DNA of 64,000 nt, taken from Paracraurococcus ruber. GTDB taxonomy: Bacteria; Pseudomonadota; Alphaproteobacteria; Acetobacterales; Acetobacteraceae. Position numbers and translations under genes: made by a program. Of this stretch, positions 47,080-55,336 are shown in pieces. The first letter of the stretch is position 1. Every line of letters starts with the position of its first letter. The notes beneath the pieces were generated by a model. That model saw only the letters and a program-made list of their open reading frames with translations, was not told where the DNA came from and ran no database searches. Where the stretch lies: assembly GCF_004353985.1 (NCBI RefSeq), contig NZ_SMOA01000007.1, positions 1-64,000 on the forward strand. The letters are read 5' to 3'.

Positions 47080-49178
47080 GCCAGCGTCGCCCTCCCGTCC
47101 ACCGCGATGCAGCCCTCGCCCGCCGCGCGCAGCAGGATCGGGTTCAGGTCCAGCTCCACCAGCCGCTCCCCCAGATCGGCGGCGAGCCAGGAGAGCCGCA
47201 CCAGCGCTTCCGCCGCCGCTTCCGTGTCCAGCGCCGGGCGGCCGCGCGCGCCTGCCAGCACCGGCCAGATCGCCAGGCGCCGCAGCATGGCGCGCGCGTC
47301 CTCGGGCCGCAGCGGCGCCGGCGCCAGCTGCACGTCGCGCAGCACCTCCACCCAGATCCCGCCGCTGCCGACCAGCACGAAGGGGCCGAGGCCCGGTTCG
47401 TGCCGCGCGCCCAGGATCAGCTCCGCCGCGCCGCGCGCCATCTCCTGCACCAGCACGCCCTCCAGCGGGACCGGCGCGGCGAGCAGCGCGGCATGGGCGG
47501 CGCGGACCGCGTCGGCATCGGCCAGGTTCAGCTTCACGAGGCCCAGGTCGCTCTTGTGCACCACGGCGCGGCTGACGCCCTTCATCGCCACCGGGAAGCC
47601 GATCGCCTCCGCCGCCGCCACCGCGTCCCCGGCGGTCGTCGCCAGGGCCTCGCGCGTCACCGGGATGCCAAAGGCCGCGACCAGGCGCTTGGCCTCCGCC
47701 TCGGTCAGCGCGCCCTGCGGCAGGGCTGCGGGCAGCGCCAGGCCGGGCGGGCGTGCCGGCGGGGGCAGGACGGCGCGGCCACGGCCCTGCGCCTCCTGCT
47801 CCAGCGCGCGCTGCACCGCCAGCGCCTGGGCGGCGTGGTCGTAGAAGGGGAACTCCGCCGCCCGCAGGCGCGCGCGCGCCGCATCGCCCACCTCGCCCGC
47901 CATCATGACATAGAGCAGCGGCCGCCCGCCCTCCCGCGCCAGCGGCGGCAGCATCGCCGCCCGCGCCGCCATGGCCGGCTGCGTGGTCATCGGCACGATC
48001 ACCGACCCGATGTCGTCGTCGCGCAGGAAGGCGCCGATGCAGGCGGCCAGGCCATCCTCGCTGGTGCCGTCGTTGAAGCTGCCGGTGTCGAGCGGCAGGT
48101 GGACATGGCTCTCCGGCATCCAGCGGCGCAGTTCCGCCCGCGTCGCCGCGCCCATCTCGCCCAGCCGCAGGCCGTAGTCCGCCAGCATGTCGGTGGTGGT
48201 CACGGTGCTGCCGCCGGAGGACGCGACCACCGCCACGCCCATCCCCGCCCGCGGCAGGCGCGGCAGCCGGTCCAGCGCATCCGCTGCCAGCACCATCGCC
48301 GCCGGGTCGTCCAGCAGCACCGCGCCGGCATCGCGGCAGAGCGCGGCGAAGGCGGCATGGCTGCCGGCCAGGCTGGCGGTGTGGCTGCGCGCCGCCTGCG
48401 CCCCCGCCTCGCTGCGCCCGGCCTTCACGCAGAGCACCGGCTTGCCCGCCGCCCGCGCCCGCAGCAGCAGCGGGGCGAAGCGCGCCGGGTCCTTCAGCCC
48501 CTCGACATACAGGGTGATGACGCTTGTGGCGGCGTCCTCGATCAGGAACTCCAGGACATCGCACAGCTCCAGGTCGGCCTGGTTGCCGACCGAGACGCAG
48601 CGGCTGAACCCCGCGTCATGCCGGTGCCCCAGCGAGACCAGCGTGCCCATCAGCGCGCCGGACTGGCTGACCATGCCGATGCCGCCGGCGCGCACCGTTT
48701 CGACCTCCAGCGCCAGGGAGGAGGAGAGCATCGCCCCATCCGTGACATTGAAGATGCCGAGGCAATTGGGCCCGACCAGCCGCATGCCGGCGGCGCGCGC
48801 GGCTGCGACGGCGCGCGCCTCGATCGCCGCGCCCTCCGCCCCCGCATCGGCCAGCTTGCCGGTGATGACGATGCAGGCGCCAACGCCGGCTTCGGCGCAG
48901 GCCTCGATCTCCCGCAGCAGCAGCCCGACCGGCACCGCCAGGATCGCCACATCCACCGGCCCGGGCGCGGCGGCGATGCCGGGGAAGGCCGGCAGGCCGC
49001 GGATCGCGGGGCGGTTCGGGTTGATCGGCAGCAGGCGGCCGCCATAGCCATGCTTGATGAGGTAGTGGATCACCCGGCCGCCGAACTTGCCCACGTCGTC
49101 GGACGCGCCGATGACGGCGACCGAGCGCGGGCTGACGATGCGCGCAAGCGGGATCCGGTCCGGCGGCGATGGCGGCAT
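47076..49178 (-). CDS. acetate--CoA ligase family protein (NDP-forming acyl-CoA synthetase)
   Basis: 700 aa single-chain ADP-forming-type acyl-CoA synthetase. Order: CoA-binding Rossmann domain (GASDDVGKFGGRVIHYL, about 25-41), succinyl-CoA ligase-like domains with GPNCLGIFN and SQSGALMG, and a C-terminal ATP-grasp domain (GFPVAMKGVSRAVVHKSD, about 535-552). Would activate a carboxylic acid with CoA and ATP. ATG at 49176-49178; the open extension to 49391 is not family-like. First gene of the operon with Bug and the hydratase. Confidence 0.87.
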   Translation of the reverse strand: MPPSPPDRIPLARIVSPRSVAVIGASDDVGKFGGRVIHYLIKHGYGGRLLPINPNRPAIRGLPAFPGIAAAPGPVDVAILAVPVGLLLREIEACAEAGVGACIVITGKLADAGAEGAAIEARAVAAARAAGMRLVGPNCLGIFNVTDGAMLSSSLALEVETVRAGGIGMVSQSGALMGTLVSLGHRHDAGFSRCVSVGNQADLELCDVLEFLIEDAATSVITLYVEGLKDPARFAPLLLRARAAGKPVLCVKAGRSEAGAQAARSHTASLAGSHAAFAALCRDAGAVLLDDPAAMVLAADALDRLPRLPRAGMGVAVVASSGGSTVTTTDMLADYGLRLGEMGAATRAELRRWMPESHVHLPLDTGSFNDGTSEDGLAACIGAFLRDDDIGSVIVPMTTQPAMAARAAMLPPLAREGGRPLLYVMMAGEVGDAARARLRAAEFPFYDHAAQALAVQRALEQEAQGRGRAVLPPPARPPGLALPAALPQGALTEAEAKRLVAAFGIPVTREALATTAGDAVAAAEAIGFPVAMKGVSRAVVHKSDLGLVKLNLADADAVRAAHAALLAAPVPLEGVLVQEMARGAAELILGARHEPGLGPFVLVGSGGIWVEVLRDVQLAPAPLRPEDARAMLRRLAIWPVLAGARGRPALDTEAAAEALVRLSWLAADLGERLVELDLNPILLRAAGEGCIAVDGRATLA

Positions 49179-49290
49179 GGCTTGGTCGTTCCCCCGCGGG
49201 AAGCTTGGCACGCCGTGCCGCGGCCCGGCTACCGCCCATCGGCCGGGCGGCCCCCGGCGTGAGCCGCGGCCGCATCCGACGGCGGATCGC

Positions 49291-49381
49291 CCATGCGGCG
49301 CATCGCCGGGGCCAGCATCCGCCTGGCGGATTGCCCGGCCCAGGCCCCACCGGTCGCCCGCGGTTGCGCCATGCGGCGCAT
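49291..49381. promoter_or_regulatory. pair of palindromic 13-mers in the acyl-CoA synthetase/cysK divergent region
   Basis: CCATGCGGCGCAT occurs at 49291-49303 and 49369-49381. Each contains the perfect dyad ATGCG-G-CGCAT. They are 78 bp apart in a 257-bp gap between divergent genes, a typical layout for paired operator sites. Confidence 0.4.
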
Positions 49382-49435
49382 TTTTGGCCATCCGGCCCCC
49401 TGAACCACCGCGCCGAAGGGTGATATGCCAGCATC

Positions 49436-50449
49436 ATGCCGGACGCCGCCCGCTCCCTCCCCCGCCGTGCCCCCCGCCCCGAGCCCGACCTGCACGGGAC
49501 CGAGCCCTTGCCCGCCCATGGCCGGATCTATGACAGCGTGCTGGACATCGTCGGCTCCACCCCGCTGGTCCGGCTGAACCGGTTGAGGGCGGCGGATGGC
49601 CTCGTCGCCGACCTCGCGATCAAGCTGGAATTCTTCAACCCGCTGGGCTCGGTGAAGGACCGCATCGGCCTGGCGATGGTCGAGGCGGCGGAGCGCGAGG
49701 GGCTCATCGCCCCCGGCCGTTCGACGCTGGTGGAGCCGACCTCCGGCAATACCGGCATAGCGCTCGCCTTCGTCGCCGCCGCCAAGGGCTACCGCCTGGT
49801 CGTGGTGATGCCGGACGGCGCCAGCATCGAGCGCCGGAAGATGATCCGGCTGATGGGCGGCGAGATCGAGCTGACCCCGGCCCGCCGCGGCATGGCCGGC
49901 GCCATCGCCCGGGCCGAGGCGATCGTCGCCGCCACCCCGGGCGCCTGGATGCCGAAGCAGTTCGACAACCCGTCCAACCCCGACATCCACGCCGCCACCA
50001 CGGCCGAGGAGATCTGGGCCGACACCGCCGGCGCGGTGGATGTGGTGATCGGCGGCGTCGGCACCGGCGGGACGCTCACCGGCATCGCCCGCGCCCTGAA
50101 GCCGCGCAAGCCCGGCCTGCGCGTCATCGGGGTGGAGCCGACCGAGAGCGCCGTGCTGTCCGGCGACGAGCCCGGCCCGCATGGCATCCAGGGCATCGGC
50201 GCCGGCTTCAAGCCGGCGGTGCTCGACCTCGACCGGCTGGACGCGGTGCTGCGCGTCAGCGAGCGCGACGCCATCGCCGCCGCCCGCCGCTGTGCCCAGA
50301 TGGAAGGCCTGCCGGTCGGCATCTCCTCCGGCGCCATGCTGCACGCCGCGCTGCAGGTGGCGTCCGAGACGGGGGTGGGGCTGGTGGTCGGCATCGCGCC
50401 CAGCTTCGCGGAGCGGTATCTGTCCACCGAGCTGTTCGCGGGGCTTTGA
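49436..50449 (+). CDS. cysK: cysteine synthase A family protein
   Basis: PLP-dependent O-acetylserine sulfhydrylase, 337 aa. PLP lysine Lys74 in NPLGSVKDR, substrate loop TSGNTG, phosphate loop GTGGTLTG, and the C-terminal EGLPVGISSG. An extra Pro/Arg-rich N-terminus of about 30 residues precedes the domain; no strong ribosome-binding site fixes the ATG at 49436, so the true start may be later. Transcribed alone and followed by a hairpin terminator. Confidence 0.9.
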   Translation: MPDAARSLPRRAPRPEPDLHGTEPLPAHGRIYDSVLDIVGSTPLVRLNRLRAADGLVADLAIKLEFFNPLGSVKDRIGLAMVEAAEREGLIAPGRSTLVEPTSGNTGIALAFVAAAKGYRLVVVMPDGASIERRKMIRLMGGEIELTPARRGMAGAIARAEAIVAATPGAWMPKQFDNPSNPDIHAATTAEEIWADTAGAVDVVIGGVGTGGTLTGIARALKPRKPGLRVIGVEPTESAVLSGDEPGPHGIQGIGAGFKPAVLDLDRLDAVLRVSERDAIAAARRCAQMEGLPVGISSGAMLHAALQVASETGVGLVVGIAPSFAERYLSTELFAGL

Positions 50450-50459
50450 CAGCCAGGAC

Positions 50460-50481
50460 GCGGGGGAAGGTATTCCCCCGC
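50460..50481 (+). terminator. terminator hairpin after cysK
   Basis: GCGGGGGAA, loop GGTA, TTCCCCCGC: perfect 9-bp stem 10 bp after the cysK stop, followed by a pyrimidine-rich stretch. Confidence 0.6.
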
Positions 50482-50555
50482 ACCCCCATCTGTCTCTCTA
50501 GGTCATGACGCCGGGACGCCGGCAGCAACCGACTCACCACGAAGGTAGGACCGCC

Positions 50556-51053
50556 ATGCCGCATGATGGGCACCACAGCCACGACGCGCCGCCCGATGGC
50601 TGGAAGCACAGCGGCGTCCGCGTCATCCCGGGCGACCAGCTGGACACCAACACGGCGCAGACGCCCGGCATGAACCGCGCCGCCGCCATCAACGCCGCCC
50701 GCGTCGGCGCCCAGAAGATCTGGGCCGGGACGGTGCATATCCACCCCAACGCCAAGACCGGCGCGCATCATCACGGCGCGCTGGAAAGCGTGATCTACAT
50801 CGTCTCCGGCCGTGCCCGCATGCGCTGGGGGGAGAAGCTGGAATTCGTCGCCGAGGCCGGGCCGGGCGACTTCATCTTCGTCCCGCCCTATGTCCCGCAC
50901 CAGGAGATCAACGCCAGCACGGACGAGACCCTGTGCTGCGTCCTGGTGCGCAGCGACAACGAGGCGGTGGTGGTCAATCTCGACATCGAGCCGGTGGAGA
51001 AGCCGGAGGAAGTCCTCTGGATCGACCCGATCCACAAGACCGGCGGCGTCTGA
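50556..51053 (+). CDS. cupin domain-containing protein
   Basis: 165 aa single-domain cupin. Metal-type motif 1 includes HHHGALESVIYIVSGRA (about 70-86) and motif 2 GDFIFVPPYVPHQEIN (about 104-119), so a metal-binding beta-barrel is likely. The N-terminus is His-rich (MPHDGHHSHD). ATG at 50556 has AGGTAGGA upstream; the frame opens 17 codons earlier without a site. Enzyme or sensor function unknown. It stands alone. Confidence 0.82.
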   Translation: MPHDGHHSHDAPPDGWKHSGVRVIPGDQLDTNTAQTPGMNRAAAINAARVGAQKIWAGTVHIHPNAKTGAHHHGALESVIYIVSGRARMRWGEKLEFVAEAGPGDFIFVPPYVPHQEINASTDETLCCVLVRSDNEAVVVNLDIEPVEKPEEVLWIDPIHKTGGV

Positions 51054-51088
51054 AAAAAAATCGGGCCGGAGCCTTGCGGTCCCGGCCC
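51053..51088 (-). terminator. intrinsic terminator of the second Bug gene
   Basis: On the minus strand, stem GGGCCGG/CCGGCCC (51063-51069 with 51082-51088) is followed by a run of eight U (A-run 51053-51060 on the plus strand). This is the clearest intrinsic terminator in the window. The A-run touches the cupin stop codon. Confidence 0.8.
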
Positions 51089-51136
51089 AGTCTGGGGAGG
51101 AAACATCGAACTCCGCCCGCGGGCGGCGTCACAGGC

Positions 51137-52105
51137 TCAATCGAGCCGGGCGCCCGCGAGTTTCACGACCTCCGGCCAGCGGGGCACATCCTCCGCAAGG
51201 CGTGTGGCCAGCGCCGCGGGCGGGCCGCCCGCCGGCTCGAACCCCTGGGCCGCAAGCTGCGCCGCCACCTCCGGCAGCGCCAGGATCCGCGCCGTTTCGG
51301 CATTCAACCGGGCGATGATGGCCGGGTCCGTGCCCGCCGGCGCCAGCAGCCCCTGCCAGGACGTCACCTCGAAGCCGGGCAGGCCGCTTTCGGCCAGCGT
51401 CGGCACCGCCGGCAGGGCCGGGGCGCGCGCCGTGGTGCTGACCGCCAGCGCCCGCAGCCGGCCGGCCCGCACATGCTCGGTCGCCGCCGGCAGGGTCAGG
51501 AACACGGCGTCGAGATGCCCGGCTATCAGGTCGGCCAGTGCCGGCCCGCCGCCGCGATAGGGCACATGCGTCCATTCCGCGCCGGCGCGGCGCTTCAGCA
51601 ATTCCGCCGCCAGGTGGCCGATGCTGCCATTGCCGGGGGAGCCGAGCGTCAGCGGCCCGCGCCGCGCCAGCGCCAGGAATTCGTCCACCGTCGTCGCCGG
51701 CAGCGATGGACGCACCACCAGCAACTGCGCCGTCCGCACCGTCTGGATGATGGGGACGAAGTCGCGGATCGGGTCGTAGCCCACCCGCGGATAGAGCGCC
51801 GGGTTGATCGCCAGGCTGTCCCAGCCGACCAGCAGCGTGTGCCCGTCCGGCCGGGCGCGCGCCACCATCTCGAAGGCGATGTTGCCGCCGGCGCCGGCAT
51901 GGTTCTCCACCACCACCGGCTGGCCCAGCGACTCCGCCAGGTGGCGGGCGATGAGCCGCGCCAGCGGATCGACGCTGCCCCCGGGCGAGACGGGGACGAC
52001 CAGGCGGATCGCCCGGTCCGGCCAGGCCTGCGCATGGGCGCTGCCCACCGCCGCCAGGCCCAGCGCCGCCCCGAGCAGGGCGCGGCGGGGCAGCGGCTCA
52101 GACAT
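51137..52105 (-). CDS. Bug/TctC-type substrate-binding protein, second copy
   Basis: 322 aa. Signal peptide after PRRALLGAALGLAAVGSAHAQ (cleavage near 25), then VPVSPGGSVDPLAR, VVVENHAGAGGNIA and GSPGNGSIGHLA, all Bug hallmarks. ATG at 52103-52105 (a second in-frame ATG lies two codons upstream). No transporter membrane genes are adjacent. The gene starts inside the end of a 56-codon frame (52098-52268). It is terminated by a strong hairpin with a U-run. Confidence 0.87.
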   Translation of the reverse strand: MSEPLPRRALLGAALGLAAVGSAHAQAWPDRAIRLVVPVSPGGSVDPLARLIARHLAESLGQPVVVENHAGAGGNIAFEMVARARPDGHTLLVGWDSLAINPALYPRVGYDPIRDFVPIIQTVRTAQLLVVRPSLPATTVDEFLALARRGPLTLGSPGNGSIGHLAAELLKRRAGAEWTHVPYRGGGPALADLIAGHLDAVFLTLPAATEHVRAGRLRALAVSTTARAPALPAVPTLAESGLPGFEVTSWQGLLAPAGTDPAIIARLNAETARILALPEVAAQLAAQGFEPAGGPPAALATRLAEDVPRWPEVVKLAGARLD

Positions 52106-52268
52106 GGCCATAGAGGGCGGCGAGCAGGGCGGCGGAGATGTGCTCCTCCGCCGGCGGCGGCTCGGCCGGGCCGGCCGCGGCCGCCAGGAGGAGGAGGGCG
52201 GCGAGGCTGGCCGGCACCAGGGCCTCGACCGGCAGGGCGGCAAGGCCCGGCAGCAGGGCGATCGACAT
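52098..52268 (-). CDS. possible small hydrophobic protein overlapping the Bug gene start
   Basis: 56-codon frame from ATG 52266-52268 with AGGGGCGG six bases upstream. The product has a hydrophobic Ala/Leu segment (about 18-37) and ends in an amphipathic stretch EEHISAALLAALYGHV. Its stop (TGA, 52098-52100) lies just inside the Bug coding region, so translation could be coupled. It resembles no family I know; it may be a real small membrane protein or a chance frame in GC-rich DNA. Confidence 0.35.
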   Translation of the reverse strand: MSIALLPGLAALPVEALVPASLAALLLLAAAAGPAEPPPAEEHISAALLAALYGHV

Positions 52269-52280
52269 GGCGCGCCGCCC

Positions 52281-52349
52281 CTAGGCTCGCTGCGGCCAGG
52301 CGCGGGCCGCGGCCGGTGGCGGGGAAGGGTTCGGCAGGATGGCGGACAT
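52281..52349 (-). CDS. possible 22-codon leader peptide
   Basis: ATG 52347-52349 with GAAGGA six bases upstream; ends in TAG 12 nt before the start of the 56-codon frame. The product is Pro/Ala-rich (MSAILPNPSPPP, then AAARAWPQRA). Supported only by its ribosome-binding site and position in the leader; it may be meaningless. Confidence 0.22.
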   Translation of the reverse strand: MSAILPNPSPPPAAARAWPQRA

Positions 52350-52554
52350 GGCTGGTCCTTCGCCGGCATGGGCCGGCCTGCGAGGCGACGAGGATGGCAT
52401 GGATTGGCGGCGCCGGGCGGCGCGGCGATCAGCGCGGACAGGTAGCGCGGATGCCGCCCGGCAGGAGGCGGGCGGGGACCGCGCCGGCGGCCAGGGGCCG
52501 GGGCATGGCATGGATCTCCGTCGGCGGGCGACCCAGGGGTCGCCACCGCCGCGG

Positions 52555-52583
52555 ATATTTCACGCTTGGATCGAGCGAGTCAA
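52555..52583 (-). promoter_or_regulatory. candidate promoter of the second Bug gene
   Basis: Minus strand TTGACT (52578-52583), exact 17-bp spacer, AAATAT (52555-52560) in an unusually AT-rich patch (about 52555-52610). The leader to the Bug ATG would be about 440 nt and would include both small frames. Confidence 0.35.
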
Positions 52584-52608
52584 TAAGATCAACGAATGAG
52601 AAAGGCGA

Positions 52609-53445
52609 TTATGCCGCTTCGCCCGATCCAGGCGTGCCGATGGCGGCCAGGATGGCATTCACCATCGGCTTCATGTGGAAGCTGTCCTCCGGCATCACCG
52701 CCACCCTGGCGCCGGCCGCTTCCAGCGCCTGGCCGACCACCGGGCCGACCGCGGCGATGCGCGTCGCCGCCAGCGCCGCCCGCAGCCGGTCCGGCACGGC
52801 AAGCTGGGACAGGCGCCGCACCTGCGGGGTGGAGGTGAACACCGCCAGGTCCACGCGCCCGGCCGCCATGTCCTCCAGCATCGCCAGCACCCGCGCATCG
52901 TCCTCCTTGGACGCATAGGCATAGGGCAGGATCGGGTCGGGCATGGCGCCGGCGCCGCGCAGGAAGTCCAGCAGCGCCGCATTCGGGTTGTCGGGGTAGA
53001 GTTGCACGCCGACGCGGCGGCCGTGCAGATCCTCGGCCCGCAGCGTCTCGATGACGCCCGCCGTGGTCGGCTCGGCGGCCGAGAGATCGGCCCCCAGCCC
53101 CACCGCCCGCAGCCGCGCCTGCGGCTTCGGCCCGCGCACGATGCGGCGCACGCCGCGCAGCGCGGCGAGGAACCCGTCCTCGATCCCCGCCCGCTGCGCC
53201 ACGCCCTGCAGGCGGGACAGGCCCTCGCCGGTCAGCAGGATCAGGTCGTCGGGCGGGGTGGCGATGAAGCGGCGCAGCCAGGCCTCGATGGGCGCCGGGT
53301 CGGGCGCGTCGATGATGGCGACCAGCGGGCAGCGCAACGCCTCCGCGCCATGGCGTTCCAGCATGCGCGCCAGCACCTCCAGCTCCCGCGTCTCCGGCAC
53401 CATCACGCGCTTGCCGGCGAGGGCGCCGCCCGCTGCTCCGCTCAT
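52609..53445 (-). CDS. hemD: uroporphyrinogen-III synthase family protein
   Basis: 278 aa; two Rossmann-like lobes as in HemD, which cyclises hydroxymethylbilane on the way to heme and cobalamin. Recognisable segments: GKRVMVPETRE at the start, LYPDNPNAALLDFLR in the hinge, FTSTPQVRRLSQLA and the C-terminal AAVGPVVGQALEAAGARV. HemD is poorly conserved, so confidence is moderate. It is not next to hemC; its start overlaps the stop of a class II glutamine amidotransferase gene. Confidence 0.78.
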   Translation of the reverse strand: MSGAAGGALAGKRVMVPETRELEVLARMLERHGAEALRCPLVAIIDAPDPAPIEAWLRRFIATPPDDLILLTGEGLSRLQGVAQRAGIEDGFLAALRGVRRIVRGPKPQARLRAVGLGADLSAAEPTTAGVIETLRAEDLHGRRVGVQLYPDNPNAALLDFLRGAGAMPDPILPYAYASKEDDARVLAMLEDMAAGRVDLAVFTSTPQVRRLSQLAVPDRLRAALAATRIAAVGPVVGQALEAAGARVAVMPEDSFHMKPMVNAILAAIGTPGSGEAA

Positions 53446-54260
53446 GCCGCCATCCCCCTCACCGCCGCCACGCGCCGCGGCGCCCGCCGCGCCGGCAGCG
53501 GCACCGCCTCACCCTGACGGAACACCACGCAGCTGCCGGGTTCCATCACCGTCCACGCCTCGTCACGCGTCAGCGGCCGGGTGGCGACCACCGTCACCAC
53601 GTCGCCCGGCGTCGTCTCCCGCGCGAAATCCACCGTCAGGTCCTCGTCCACCAGCGTCGCCGGGCCGAAGGGGGCGCGGCGGGTCAGCCAGGCAAGGCGG
53701 TTGCTGCAATGGCAGAACAGGCTGCGCCCGTCCGAGAGCAGCATGTTGAAGACGCCGAGACCGGCGAGCTGCCCGGCCAGGTCCTGCACCGCCGCCGCCA
53801 GGTCGCGGTCCGAAGGCGGGCGGGCGAAGCGGGCGCGCAGCGCGTCCATCAGCCAGCAGAAGGCGTGCTCGCTGTCCGTCGTCCCAATCGGCGCATGGGC
53901 GCCGAGCGGCCAGCGCTTCACCCCGCGCAGCTGGCCGTTATGCGCGAAGGACCAGGGCCGGCCCCAGAGCTCCCGCTGGAAGGGATGGGTGTTCTCCAGC
54001 GCCACCCGGCCGCGATTGGCCCGGCGGATGTGGCAGAGCACGATGTTGGACTTGATGGGATGGCTGCGGACGAATTCCGCGACGTCGGACCGCGCGGCGG
54101 GGCGCGGGTCGTGGAAGGCGCGGCAGCCCTTGTCCTCGTAGAAGGTGATGCCCCAGCCATCGGCATGCGGCCCGGTCTGGCCGCCCCGCCGCATCAGCCC
54201 GGCGAAGCTGAAGGCGATGTCGGTGGGGACATTGGCGCTCATGCCCAGCAATTCGCACAT
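53442..54260 (-). CDS. class II glutamine amidotransferase (YafJ-like)
   Basis: 272 aa Ntn-hydrolase glutaminase. Met removal exposes Cys2 (MCELLGMSANVPTD); the LCHIRRANRG, SFAHNGQL and GTTDSEHAF motifs complete the glutaminase site. There is no synthetase domain, as in YafJ/EgtC-type proteins. ATG at 54258-54260 is fixed by the need for Cys2. It overlaps hemD by 4 nt, so the two are coupled; the reaction served by the released ammonia, if any, is unknown. Confidence 0.87.
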   Translation of the reverse strand: MCELLGMSANVPTDIAFSFAGLMRRGGQTGPHADGWGITFYEDKGCRAFHDPRPAARSDVAEFVRSHPIKSNIVLCHIRRANRGRVALENTHPFQRELWGRPWSFAHNGQLRGVKRWPLGAHAPIGTTDSEHAFCWLMDALRARFARPPSDRDLAAAVQDLAGQLAGLGVFNMLLSDGRSLFCHCSNRLAWLTRRAPFGPATLVDEDLTVDFARETTPGDVVTVVATRPLTRDEAWTVMEPGSCVVFRQGEAVPLPARRAPRRVAAVRGMAA

Positions 54261-54433
54261 GGCTGGCAGCCTAGACCGGTTTGCCCGCTTCGGTGAACGC
54301 CGGGGCGGCACGACATGGTGCGCCCCCGCCCGGCCCGCGATCCGCTGCCCCGCCCCGGGGGCCGGGATGCGGCCGGCACGATCGCGTGTCGGGGGCTTGC
54401 CCGCCGGCGCGGCCGATGCGCTAGGCTGGCGGA

Positions 54434-55333
54434 ATGACGGCGCGGGGCGGCATCGCGGGGGCGATCGGACGGCGCGGGCTGCTCGCCCTGCCCACGCTCC
54501 TCGCGCGGCCGGCCGGGGCCGCGCCGCTGCTGCGCGTCGGCTCGAAGAATTTCACCGAGCAATTCGTCGTCGCCGAGCTCTTCGCCCAGGGGCTGGAGCG
54601 CGCCGGGGCGCGGGTGGAGCGGCGGGTGAACCTGGGCGGCACCGCCATCGCCCATCGCGCGCTCACCACCGGCGAGATCGACCTCTATCCCGAATACACC
54701 GGCACCGGCCTGGGCGTCGTGCTGAAGCAGCCGCCGGACGGCTCGGCCGCCGAGGTGCTCGCCAAGGTCCGCACCGGCTACGAGGCGCAGTTCAACCTGA
54801 CTTGGCTGGACCCCAGCGGCGTCGACAACGGCAATGCCCTGCTGGTCCTGCCGCGCACCGCGCAGCGGCACGGCCTGACGACCCTGTCCGACCTCGCCCG
54901 CGCCGCGCCGCAACTGACGCTGGCCGCCGGCAACGAATTCGCCGACCGCGCCGACGGATTGCCCGGCCTGCGTCGCGTGTATGGCATGGAGTTCCGCCGC
55001 TTCCGGCAATTCGCCGCCCTCGGCCTGCGCTACGCCGCCCTGCAGCATGGCCAGGCGGATGTGGTGAACGCCTATTCCACCGACTGGCAGATCGCCGTCG
55101 GCGGCTACCGGGTGATGGAGGACGACAGGCGGCTCTGGCCGCCCTACCAGCTTGCCGCCGTGGTGCGGCAGACGGCGCTGCGGGACTGGCCGGAGCTGGC
55201 CGCGCCACTGGTCCGCATCGGCGCGATGCTCGACAACCCGGTGATGCAGGAGCTGAACCGGCAGGTCGACCAGGATGGCGAGGAGCCGCGCGAGGTCGCG
55301 GCGCGCTTCCTGCGGGCGAAGGGCCTCGCCTGA
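54434..55333 (+). CDS. glycine betaine/choline-type ABC transporter substrate-binding protein
   Basis: 299 aa OpuAC/OsmF-like binding protein. Short N-terminal export signal with paired arginines (IGRRGLLALPTLL), then VGSKNFTEQFVVAELFAQGLE, the family hallmark, and TGEIDLYPEYTGTGL. Expected ligand is a quaternary ammonium compound. First gene of a four-gene importer; the next gene starts 3 nt later. Confidence 0.87.
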   Translation: MTARGGIAGAIGRRGLLALPTLLARPAGAAPLLRVGSKNFTEQFVVAELFAQGLERAGARVERRVNLGGTAIAHRALTTGEIDLYPEYTGTGLGVVLKQPPDGSAAEVLAKVRTGYEAQFNLTWLDPSGVDNGNALLVLPRTAQRHGLTTLSDLARAAPQLTLAAGNEFADRADGLPGLRRVYGMEFRRFRQFAALGLRYAALQHGQADVVNAYSTDWQIAVGGYRVMEDDRRLWPPYQLAAVVRQTALRDWPELAAPLVRIGAMLDNPVMQELNRQVDQDGEEPREVAARFLRAKGLA

Positions 55334-55336
55334 CGG

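Noticed and set aside
37556-49178. Genomic island
   Set aside because: Functions are accessory, but there is no integrase, tRNA-anchored end, direct-repeat boundary or visible change in base or codon composition.
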